From contig OX621252.1 of the NCBI GenBank assembly GCA_951640165.1, positions 20,295,934-20,359,933 of the forward strand: a stretch of DNA of 64,000 nt, in the 5' to 3' direction. Source of the stretch: Pseudoips prasinana (taxonomy: Eukaryota; Arthropoda; Insecta; Lepidoptera; Nolidae). Positions 30,299 through 41,800 of the stretch are shown in pieces (position 1 is the first letter of the stretch; each line of letters opens with the position of its first letter). The position numbers and the translations under genes were made by a program. Under the pieces are notes generated by a model. The model made no database searches, had not been told where the DNA came from, and was given only the letters and a program-made list of their open reading frames with translations.

Positions 30299-30583
30299 CT
30301 AGTTCAAAACTCTGTCAAAGTAGGAATTGTAAAAGTTGGGTATCAAACCAGCATCTAGAAGGCTTTTCACGTCATTCTTCTTTCTTTCAGATAAATATAA
30401 GTTTTGGTTATACAGCTGTTGCAATTCTCGAGTCCTGTGGTTCCTTACACTGACTCTTTTAGATCCCAGGTCAAGTTCATTGAAATCATCAAAGTAGGAT
30501 GTTTTGTAAAAAATTTTTACCTTATCATCTTCAACTATCACCACGTGGACACATACAGAACGAAGGAGATGCAGCACATTCAA
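30299..30583 (-). pseudogene. C-terminal part of DUF7869-like protein
   Basis: The minus strand reads KIFYKTSYFDDFNELDL ... LSERKKNDVKSLLDAGLIP and NFYNSYFDRVLN then stop TAG at 30299-30301. Endings of this kind (a charged segment, a leucine-rich helix, '..IP..Y..FY..') are known in DUF7869 proteins. It should follow the sequence carried on the other strand at 30541-30822, so an inversion has broken the gene. Confidence 0.55.
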
Positions 30584-30822
30584 CGATTGAGAAACAAGTA
30601 AAAAGAATACTTAAATCTGGACCCATTTATGTGCCTTCCCAGTACGTATCCGCCATCAGAAGTGCAAAAAAACATGGCACACCATTCATAGTAAACGAAA
30701 TGGCTTATAATGATTTCATTGACATCAAACAACTGCCCGTTCCTAGACTGAACAAAAGTGTTGAAAGTGAAGTTGTAAAGTTAACTGACATAAAAGTCAT
30801 CAAAGACTTTTATATCAGTTAA
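30541..30822 (+). pseudogene. Inverted middle part of DUF7869-like protein
   Basis: The + strand reads HIQNEGDAAHSTIEKQVKRI, SGPIYVPSQYVSAIRSAKK, GTPFIVNEMAYNDFIDIKQL and LTDIKVIKDFY. Its first 190 bases or so are an inverted copy of the minus-strand gene segment at about 30826-31000; the rest (from FIDIK) is the continuation missing from the minus copy. Confidence 0.6.
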
Positions 30823-31375
30823 CTTTATCATTATAAGCCATTTCGTTTACTATGAATGGTGTGCCATGTTTTTTTGCACTTCTGATGGCGGATACGTACT
30901 GGGAAGGCACATAAATGGGTCCAGATTTAAGTATTCTTTTTACTTGTTTCTCAATCGTTGAATGTACTGCATCTCCTTCGTTCTGTATGTGTCCACGGAT
31001 TAAAAACTTGTGTGTTATACATGTTACTTTCAAGTTAAGTACAGCGTAGATGTACATGCTGATGATGAACTGATTTTTCTGCTGGCCGCAACAGTTATCT
31101 GAATAAAAAACTACATCAAAGTCTTTGTCAGTTAAAGAAGATTTCTTTTGCAAGTATTTCAAGACACAGCTGGCTATTTCATTTGCTCCACAACTACCTT
31201 GCGATTCGTCCCAGAAAAAACATTCAGTGTTATCTCTTGCAAGCTCAGAGATGGTTAAATTCAAGCAATTTATCTTTGACTTGTAGAAGAAAGTTGATAC
31301 TTCTCCATTTGGTATCGTCATTACCGCTTGTAGGTCGTAGCATGCTACTATAAATTTGCTTGAAACTTTTCGACG
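30815..31375 (-). pseudogene. DUF7869-like protein, N-side fragment
   Basis: Open frame on the minus strand from about 31375 (KFIVACYDLQAVMTIPNGEV) through CFFWDESQGSCGANEIASCV, VVFYSDNCCGQQKNQFIISM and the RGHIQNEGDAVHSTIEKQ segment to AYNDKVN and a stop. The DNCxGQxKN motif and the HxQNEGD segment recall the DUF7869 family found in many insect repeat-borne genes. The Asp residues may belong to an RNase H-like fold (inference). There is no start codon with clear upstream context. Confidence 0.6.
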
Positions 31376-31439
31376 AGAGCGAGACGCGTCACGCGCAAGA
31401 AAAAATGGCCAAACTTGACGACTTTCTAATCAAAATAGT

Positions 31440-31870
31440 AACTAAAATGATTGAATAACTGACACTAAACTCAACTTGCCATTTATGCAATTACGCACTG
31501 CAAGAAAATTGAAAGCAAATTTATCGATTAAATGGCGCTTTACAGAAAATGCCCGTTATTGAGTTTGTGTTCAAACAAAATCCTAATTAAAGTTAAAAAA
31601 TAACTGACACTAAACAAAAACTGCCACTTATGCAATTACGCACAGCGAATATTTGTAAGCGAATTTATCGATTAAATGGCCCTTTACAGAAAATGACCGT
31701 TATTGAATTCGTATAAAATGAAAATCCTAATTATAGGTATTAAATAACTGGCATTACACTCAAACTGCCACTTATGCACTTACTCACTGTAAATATTTGA
31801 AAGCAAATTTATTTAATAAATGGCACTTAACACAATATGCCAGTTTTTTACTCACCTGGACAAGGGTTCC
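31440..31870. repeat. About 145-bp tandem repeat, three units
   Basis: The string taactgacactaaac and its relatives start at about 31456, 31601 and 31745; each unit also carries 'cacttatgcaattacgca', 'atttatcgattaaatggc' and 'ttacagaaaatg'. The third unit is the most diverged. Subterminal in the element at 28884-32095. Confidence 0.8.
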
Positions 31871-32459
31871 CTCCGTTGATTTGTCGCGAACTGGCGTAGT
31901 GCCGGTTTATGAATTACCGACCGCACAAGTTGTTACAAATTCATAAGTGACACTAGTGCCATCTAGCGAAAATTAAGCGCATTAGAGCTACAGGAGTCTT
32001 TGCATTAGGCGCGTTTCGTCTTACGCATTTTGACTGTATACTTAACTAAAAAATAGCATTTTTTGTACAGTGCCACTTATGTTTTAAGGGTGCGATATAC
32101 ATATGACATAAAGGTTTAGAAAAAACTTGATCACATAAATTCAGCCGGCTATGTGATTATATGTAAGATTGTTTTGGTTTTATTTATATAAAATACTTAA
32201 GTAGTTATATACGAATACGCGTCCATTTAGTGATGTATTTATTGCACTGCAGTTTCCATGGCTTTGGCAAATTTCCAATGTCCTCATTATTACATTGCTG
32301 CCTATTACAAATATCTACGCTTATAATTCCTAAATTTTCTTTTTCTAGAAAAGCAAGTCTAAAATTCTTAAATTCACCAAGCATGGTACATTTCATTAAT
32401 TCAGACCCTAATTAACTCAACCAAGAAAGTTATTGAAACATAAGAATTTCTAAGTATAA

Positions 32460-32806
32460 TTTGTATGTATAATGGAGGGTTGGAGGGCACGTGCCGCCCT
32501 CGGCCTTGACGACAAGCTCCTACCTATAGTCAACTATATACACCAGTAGCGAGGTCCTTCGTCCTATAGCCGCGCAGAAATTTCCACACGCCCCGGCGTG
32601 CCCCTCGCGTAACGCGCATGTGCGCACTTTGACAGCCCGATCGTGCCAACACGGCCCAATTATTTCGACACTTAGCTTTATCGTCGCATATCCGAGAAGA
32701 ATACACGACGTTGATATTTTATGGAATATTTTGGGAAACGTGTTGAGGTGGGAGAGTGAAACGGCGGCGGGGAGCGATGCGCCCCGCGGGCTCCCAGTGA
32801 GCTAGG
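32460..32806 (+). promoter_or_regulatory. Probable Syt14 promoter / 5' UTR
   Basis: GC- and CpG-rich island upstream of the first ATG, with gccccggcgtgcccctcgcg and a near NRF-1/Ewg site gcgcatgtgcgc (about 32610). An in-frame TAG lies just before the ATG at 32807 (gagctaggATGG). Start site unknown. Confidence 0.4.
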
Positions 32807-32843
32807 ATGGTGGCTAACGTCGGCGTCATCAACCAGACTAATG
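32807..32843 (+). CDS. Syt14: Syt14 exon 1
   Basis: MVANVGVINQTN plus the first base of codon 13; donor GTAAAC. An NQT glycosylation sequon (residues 9-11) would be on the lumenal side. Confidence 0.75.
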
Positions 32844-35800
32844 GTAAACATGTTTATCTCTTGATAATTGTCTCATTAGAAGAGTATTAGCTAAGTGTTC
32901 AATGTGTGTAGTGGAGGCGACAGCGTACATAAGTGCGGTAGCTGCGTTTGCTGTGGTGGTGCTGGTGGTGCTACTGTTCCTCGGGCGCCGTTGGTGCTCG
33001 TCTGCTGTCTTCGGGCGCAAGTGCTGTGATGATGTTCTTGCTGTGAGCGCCCTCCCTGCTCCCTGTCTGCCCCGTGACAATGCTCAGTTCGGTAAGCACC
33101 GACCCTTTGTTATGCTTCACTATTCACAAGCTATTGTTTGTCTTCCACATTATTAGTACCGTCGCGTTCTTAAGATTTTCTTTGTTGCTAATAAGACACA
33201 TACTAGCTGTTGACAATATCAACATATATGTATCTCCTCACCTCAATGAATATTATATGGTTTGTATACATAAACGTAGATCTATAAAAATATTCGCCTT
33301 TATAAATAAAACTGTGTCTATTGATTTTGTGATTAATTAATTATTACCATTTGTAAAAATTTGTAAAAGCATTGTTGTGTAGAGTAGTAGGACTAACATT
33401 TTATTAGTGTTTTATGTACCACCAAGGGCGTTTAGTGCGTCATCAAGGTCTCGTACTTGTTTATTAACTTAGGTGTTTGTTTCCACGAATAGAACAAGTA
33501 GCCGACGTTAAGCTAGCTAGGTATAGATTAGAGAAGTAGTGATAGTTGAGGACAGGCCAATATTGTATATTGATTGACGTTGTCCGTACGTCTGTGTTGT
33601 TATAGATGCTTTGTCGAAACCGAACCATTACCCCGAACGCATATTCACGTTCGAGGCTTCCGACTCAGATGAGGAGCTGCGTTTGCGCATCCAACAGGTG
33701 AGACAGTAGACGATCCCCGTATCATTTTCGTACCCGCTAACACCGCACCGGTAGAACCAAGCTTTCACTATATCCGTGAACATTTCTGGGCCCTAAGGGA
33801 TGTAACGGCCTTGAAGGACAACTTCATTAAAGTGACTCATCGCAGTGTCATATTTTAGTGCCTACAACGCACGCACATTTACTTTGGAATATAGGTCAGC
33901 TCAAATATTTAAACCTGAACGACATCGTGGAAAATGTTTAAGTAGGTACAAAGCTACATGAATCACAAAATTAAATATACCCTCTCTTACGTACGATCAT
34001 CAACAAAAAATCCTTAACATTAACGTGAGGGCTTTTGATTGTTGGCGGAGTATCTAATATCAACAAAATGTAAAAACAGAGAATTAACTAACCCATTATG
34101 ATTCGTTTTAGTATCATAATATGATTGTTAAAAAATTATTTTTGCGTAATATCAAACGGCAACGGGAATTAGGGTTCTGAGTCCAGACTATAAAAAAAAG
34201 TTTATTGAAACAATTCTTTAAATAAATCCAATTAGAGTACACAAATTAATAATAAGTATACCTACAAAATTAAAATAATAGGTAAAAAATTTAATAACGC
34301 AAATGATTTTCCTTCCGAAAAACAACAGTATTAATTTGTCAGATAGTTTATTTGGAAGTTATCGGTAAATCTGGTACAGCCATAAACAACGAAATCAAAC
34401 TTTAGGCCCCAAAAGCGCATCTAAGGTCTCACACTTCTCTAAAGAAACCCTCGCCACTGCAAAAGGCAGTTATAGGCCCCCAAGAAGACAAGGATAGTGT
34501 CAGGAAATTAGCCGGCTCATCAGCTGGCTCCATGCATAGACTGCTCCTGTCCTTAGATGGCTTAACTGGTAACGCTTAATAAAACTTGCACTCATGCACA
34601 TGTCGTTGAGAAGTTGAGGCACTTGGAAAAATTGAGTGACTAGGTCCAATTAAGACGGTAATGAGATAGGAAATGACACAACTCGGTACCGAAATCACGC
34701 GCAAAACAGAAAACCTTTTTGACAACAAGTTGATGGTGAGGGCACTGGTGGAGAAGATAAGGAATAACAGAAAAGCTGGGTTAGCTTTCTACACTAACAC
34801 CGACTGAAAAACTAAAAGCTATTCCCTCTTCTTATTCAATTGACTTGGTCACCATTTAGCACGCCACCTATAATATCCTGCGACATTATTCACACACGAT
34901 CATCTGAACCCAAACTAAGTAGAGCTTTTACTATGGAGACCAGATAACTGGTATAATACATACACTACTTTTCTTTTGTAAATACAGTATGTATATAGAT
35001 ATTACTCAGGACAAACAGACATGTTCTGCACACAAATATCTATCGTGGGTGGGAATCGAACCCACGTTCTGCGGCGTGAAAGACAAGTATTTATCAACCA
35101 TGCCAACCGTACTATGCCGGAACTGCTGCTATATATATATGTTTTATATATAGCAACATACCGCCATCGCTCCATGGTAGATATTGTACAGACGCCAGCA
35201 CATCAAGCTACCCCAATCTGTCAAATTTCCCCGATTGAAATTGAACCTTATGCTTATGTGATAAAATAGAAAATATATCAAAGAAATTTGACAGATTGGG
35301 GTAGCTTGACGTGCTGGCATCTGTACATACATAAAGTCTAGAGAATCTAAAACGGTGAATTTAACTATACATCTCGTATTTTTTTATTACAACTCAGATA
35401 TATTTATCGAGAATAAGTATTTCCGCGTCAAAATTTAGGCGAATTAAAAAAGGAATGCGACTGAAAATGATTGGAGATTGTAACCTTATTAATATCCTGT
35501 TGTTATTATGACTAAAGTCTTCGTTAAATATAATTTGTTTTTAAAATAAATAACATGTCCATAATCTACATACCTATTGAAATGTAGCTAATGTTATTAA
35601 TAAATTGCTTAAATACAACCACTGTACAAATGTAGGTATAATTTTTAATACATCCGGAACTTAATTCTTTTGCACTTGTTGACAGAAAGTGCTTTCATAC
35701 ACTCTCTGTCAAAAGTCATGCTCTGCAATAAACAACACCTACCTACATACCGTTATTGCTCGCCAAGTTCTTGTGCTCATTTACAATTCTTCAAACATTT

Positions 35801-38800
35801 TCAAAACAATCTTTAAAATATGTTTGGATGATTAGACACCCACTTATTCATTAAATACACTCCCAACTTCTTAGCTTGCCTCTAACTGCAGGTTGTAAAG
35901 GACTGTATACCAGTGAGAGCTTAGATCGTATTAAACGTAACATCTGAATAATTAGCGTGTATCTTCTTCAAAGGAAAAGCTTCATCTGTTATTGACTTGA
36001 TATTATGAATTACAACCATTCAAATAGTTACATATCCGACTGCGCAAATCCTGAGTAAATCGGAACTACCTATAATATTCAAATACCAACGGCTTAGTTA
36101 TAAATAGGTGTCTATATCTACAGTACACACATTGGTTTTTGCATGAATAACATTTGATAAACTTGCAGACTCAAATCTCTACTTCATAAAAACATACGGG
36201 GTATTTACATATAGATATGTATACGACTGTTACAAAGTATTTACGTATCGATTTGCATAGGGAAATATCATTTTGCGAAAAAGCTTACAACTTTTTAAAA
36301 CGTGATTTACTCTTGCTAAATTAGCGAAATTTATTAAAGAATATCTTTAGATATTAATATGTGTGATGCCCGTTATGTTGGTAAGGCGCGGAGTTAACTT
36401 GAAAGCAGTGTCAAGCGATCTTCGTATCATTCCATCAACAGTTTGAGCGTAAACTTCGAACAGGCATAAAGACAACTTTGTAATACCTACTGGCTTTGTG
36501 GAGTATGGATATATATCGGTTACAGAACTTAAATTGTCTAAATTTTGTTTTTGTATCCGAAGATACTAAGATGTTCCCATTAGAAGCATTTATAAATATA
36601 AGTAGAAGTGGAAATTTCTTCAGTCAGTTACGACTTGCGTGTGACCATGAATTGCAAATTACATTACTAGGACGAGTAGCATTTTGAATAAACTGTATTT
36701 AGTGAAACGTAGATTAACGTTATTTAGTCAATACTTTAATTATTTCATTCAATGCATGTACTTTTATCGTTCTCTTTTCCTACTTATTGTGTAAAACTGT
36801 AGGTAGGTAGTATTTTATGTCTTTTTGAATGTTTATCAATTATTTTTAGTAATAGTTTAGCTAATATATATCCCTCACATCCCAAACATACGACTCATCA
36901 CAATATGTAATAGTAGAAAGAGTTATTTGAATTTACATGTTTTTAGAAAAGGTGTAACGTAAATAGTGGAGGATTGAGACATCGCCAATGAAACTGAAAC
37001 TAAACAAATATATAATAACTAAACAGTAATCCAGTTTATGAAATATAAAAAGTTTACTTACATCTCCATAATGCATGAGTTGTAATCTTTTCCTTTTCTT
37101 TTTAATACTACGCCCGCAGTAGTTTACGGAATCTGAGTCTTGCTCTGTGCTTTCATTATCATCGTATCAGCCTCTTTAGGCTTGACGCCAACTGCTGGAC
37201 AAAAGCCTCCCCCAAAGATCTCCACAATTACCGGTCTTGTGCTATCCGCATCCAGCGACCCTCAGAAGATCATCGGTCCACCTTGTAGAGGGCCTGCCCA
37301 CGCTGCGTCCTCCGGTTCGTGGTCGCCACTCGAGAACCTTTCTGTCCCAGCGGCAGTCAGCTCAACGAGCTACATGCCCTGCCCACTGCCACTTCATCTT
37401 GGCAATTCTTGGGGCTATGGTTCGCCGGCGGATCTCAGAATTTCTGATTAGATCTCGCAGGGAAACTCCAAGTATAGCCCTTTCCATTGCTCTTTGGGTG
37501 ACCTTGAGCCGTTTTATAAGGCCCATAGTGAGCGGGGTACTTTACTAACTTATAATTAACGGACATAAAGTACATCTAGACTCTGAACAACTATTTATGG
37601 GTCACACAAATAGTTATCCTGCACGGGAATCGAACCCGAGACACGAAGTGGTAAGGCTTAATCGCTGCGCCACACGATTAACACGCCACATTAATTTGTA
37701 ACGGAACCACCGTTACAAATTAAGCTACACAAGTTTCGACTACTGTTTATATTACTCCTTTTTATATAATATGTATGTTGTTTTAACTTTAAAACCATCA
37801 ATTCTTACAAGCATAACATCAAAATAAAAATAGTAACAGTAATACCCCAAAGTAAGAGGTACTTTTGCAATTACAAGTTAAATGTTATTTTTCATTACGC
37901 ATTATTTACCTCAAAATGATAAAGCTTAGTTCAAACACTAAGAAATTCAACAATATCAATATCAAAATTTCTATAGGAGAATGGTTATTATATAAATAAA
38001 ACAAGTTGGTTCCAACAATTCATATACTTCATAATACCGTCGTTGGCCCATCATCCGTTGATCAATATTTCCATACCACAAACTGCATCGTTGCCTAGAC
38101 TATAGATCCTTAAAAAATCCTTTTCTTTACCTATGTACGCTATGTTAGGTATAAAAAGTGCAGAAACCTGATGGACACATTTTACAAACCCTCCCCTACC
38201 CTTGCATCTTGCTACCTGCCCTCCTATACTGTCTGCCAGGACTTCGCACTTTTTATACTAAATGCATAAATACTCTGCCGTCGATCTTTCTTCAAGAACC
38301 TTATAAAAGTTCTATCTGCCTGCAGGATAAAGAGGAGGTGGAATGCCACTACGAGGAGAAGAACGAAAATGCCTCATCCAAGCTGGAGGTGGAACTCGTA
38401 GAGACGGCACTTCGGGAGACAACTCTTAGGGAAACGAGGATTGATGAGGTGGTGCCTCAACGTGCGGAGTATATTCATACGTTGGAGGCTCAGAGCAGCG
38501 TCGATAGCGATGTTATTGCACATAATGTAAGATATATTATCTTAACAAAATCTTTCTTTCCTCCCCGATTTGCTTTAGTGACCTTACTAATACGCAGAAC
38601 CACAACATTAAGGGCCTACCTCGAATTTGTAAGAGTATGTCCGCTACTTATTACGTGAACATAATTACTTGATGTCCACTATGTTTTTGCTATACTGAAC
38701 ACGCAATGGAAAATACAAGAAAACAAGATTAACAGTTATAAAAAACTACGCTTAAAATTCAAACAATGCTCTCAGGCAATTTTAATATCACGCTGAAATA

Positions 38801-41800
38801 CTATAATAAACTTAAGCATACTTACAGTTTATATTATTTCATTACACCACTATATTTTTAATAATCAGTTTATACTGGTGGCAAAAATATGTATCCTACT
38901 CTACGTTTTATTTCTATGGATACTAGATCAGCTAAGAAAAGATACGTTAAGAGGTAAATGTAGCCAAAAAACATTCACAAAAACGAACTCCTAATTGATA
39001 AACTTGAAAAAATATGATGAACAGAAAATATCCGGCGCCCTTATAATATTTAGCCGCCATCATTTTGCAAAATCGATCTTTTTGAAAACACCGCAGCATT
39101 TGTGATAATAATAATAATATCGTGGGACATTATTGACACACAGCCATCTGATCCCAAACTAAGCAGAGCTTGTACTATGGAAACCAGATAACTGATAAAC
39201 TACTCGTACAATTACTACTTTTCTTTTGGTTAATGCATACTTATATAGATAAATTAAACCCAGACTCAGGACTAGCAGAAATGTTCATGCACACAAATAT
39301 CTGTCCTGGGTGGGAATCGAACCCATGATCTCCGGTGTGAAAAACAAGCCTTTGCCAACCACGCCAACAAATGTCTGTCAAATGGCTTCGAAATTGTAGT
39401 GGCTTGTCCACAAAAGCCATTATTGAAGAATTGAATTGAATTGGAATGACTTCATAAGTACTGAATCTACTGTATAGTCTTAGCTCGTAGCTGATAAATG
39501 GTAACAAGTAATTGGACGACTGATCTAGTTAATGTTTTACCTATAATTTATACTTACAATCAGAATCTTAAATACTAATAGTGCCTGCGGACTTCGTTCC
39601 GCGTTATAAATATTTTTGTCCTAACCCGTTTGTTCCTCGTAATACTTCGGGTTAGAAGTTCGAGATAAATATTAATAAATCCACTATAAAGTAGCTTTCT
39701 ATTGGTGAAATAATTTTGAAAATAGGTTCTGTAGATCCAGAGATTACCCCTTACAACGTCACAAACTCACAAACGTTACCTCTTTATAATATCACTAGCT
39801 GGTGCCCGCGACTTCGTCCGCGACAATTTTGAATGATTACCAATGTAACTACTTACTATTAGCTTAATCTAAAAAATATAACTTTTAAAAGAAATAAGCA
39901 ATATAAATTTAAGAAAACCGAACCTATAAATAACCTTGCTAAGAAATAAACTGAAGACTACTTTGCTACTGTTATTTAAAAAAAAAGATCCGATATCATA
40001 AACCCAAAAACATCAAAGAATACATATCAATTGTCCTTAAGTAAAGTCAGTAAGTCCAATAAAGTAATATAATAATCAACGATGCATTAATCACAAAGGT
40101 AACTCCCATTAGCTTAGGTTGCGACCACGGCATTGATAGGTCTAATATACATCACATTTTGTGAACGAAACCATAGCGCGATCTAAAACGATGATTACAC
40201 CATCTACTAACAAAAATATAAACCTGTAAAGCGGTAAAATTAAGATGTGGGCATATATTTTGGGTGAGATTTTGGGGATTATCTTTTGATTCAGTTTTGG
40301 ACTACCTTCTACTTCAAGCATTTATTTATTTTAACCGATATGCTAAATGAGTTCTGCGATCTGAAACGATATGAACACCATCTAGTTACAAAATTGTGAA
40401 CTTGTAGATCAATAAAATTAAGATGATATTTTTTGGGTGCGATCATCTCGACACGAACAATTTATACTACGCTAACTCGAATTTTGGGTAAATTACTTTT
40501 TATCCCAATTTTATTAAATTGACGTTTTCTTAATATGTTATAAAAAATACCAAAAAAAAGAAGTTACAAATCTTAACGCTAAATCTTTACTTAGACGACA
40601 ACAAACACGACATTTTAAACAATAAGAAACGAATTTCTTAAGTTGGTGTAAATTTTTGGTGTTGACCTATTGAATCAGTTATGGATTACCTTTTAACAAC
40701 AAATTATTCCTCTGATTGCTTTATTTTTAACTGAAATACCAATTTTCATACAAACATCCCCTATTTGTCACCCTTCGTAGTAAAATTCTCGGAAATCCGG
40801 AAACGTATACTTTTAATTTTTAACTGTAATGCTAAATACCAATTTCATGCGTTTAACTTAAAACTTGTTGGCACTTTTTTCGTATAAATTACATCCCCAA
40901 TTTCACGCCGTTGGGTGTGAATTTTCAAAAATCCTGAAATATATATTTTAATTTTTAACTGCAAGTCTATATACATGCCATTAACATCAAAATTAAGGAC
41001 TTTCATAAAATATTTTATCCCTTATTTTACTCCCTTAGGGGTGGTATTTTCAAAAACCCTTCTTCGGTGGATGCTTACGACATAAAAGGTAACTACTGTC
41101 AAAATTCAAGTCCCTAACTCCAGCCGTTTAGACTGTGCGTTGATATGGCAGTCAGGCAGTATAAAATTATATCCCCTATTTTCCGCCCTTGGGGGTGTAA
41201 TTTCCAAAAATCCTGAAATAAATGCTATATATATTTAACATAAAGGCCAAATACTCATTTTCATGCGTTTAACTTCAAAAATATCGCATTTTTCGTACAA
41301 AATTACATCCCCTATTTTATGACCTTCGGGGAGGAATTTTTTAAAATCCTGAAATATATATTATTTATTTTTAACTAAAAAGCCAAATGCAAATTTTCAT
41401 GCGTTTAACTTAAAAATGGCAACTTTTTTCGTACAAACTTACATCCCCTATTTTTCGCCCTTGGGGGTGTACTTTCCAAAAATTTTGAAACACATATTTT
41501 TTATTTTTAACTGCAAGGCCAAATACCAACTTTCATGCCTCTAACTTTAAAAATGGCAAAGTTTCATACTAACTTGGCACCCCCGTTTTACCCCCTTAGG
41601 GGTTGAATTTCGAAAAATCCTTCCTTATTCCTTGTCTACATTATAAAGAAAACATCTGTGCAAAATTTCAGCTTTCTAGGGCCAAGGGTTTGGGCTGGGC
41701 GTTGATGAGTCAGTCAGTCAGTCAGGACTTGTCTTTTTATTTATATAGATTATAGATAAAATATTAAACATGCCTTTGATCAAGTTATTCTATTCGACAT

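Larger units (their letters stand above)
28884..32095 (-). mobile_element. DNA-transposon-like element with DUF7869-like gene relic
   Basis: Left end tcgcacccttagaatataaa and right end (complement) tcgcacccttaaaacataag form inverted terminal repeats of roughly 26 bases with several mismatches; TATA lies just outside each end (28880-28883 and 32096-32099), consistent with a target duplication. Inside are a (ta)n run, a rearranged minus-strand gene and three 145-bp repeats near the right end. 3212 bp long. Confidence 0.6.

Noticed and set aside
36496..36687. 63-codon open frame in Syt14 intron 3
   Set aside because: No recognisable family, no splice sites in phase; treated as chance.
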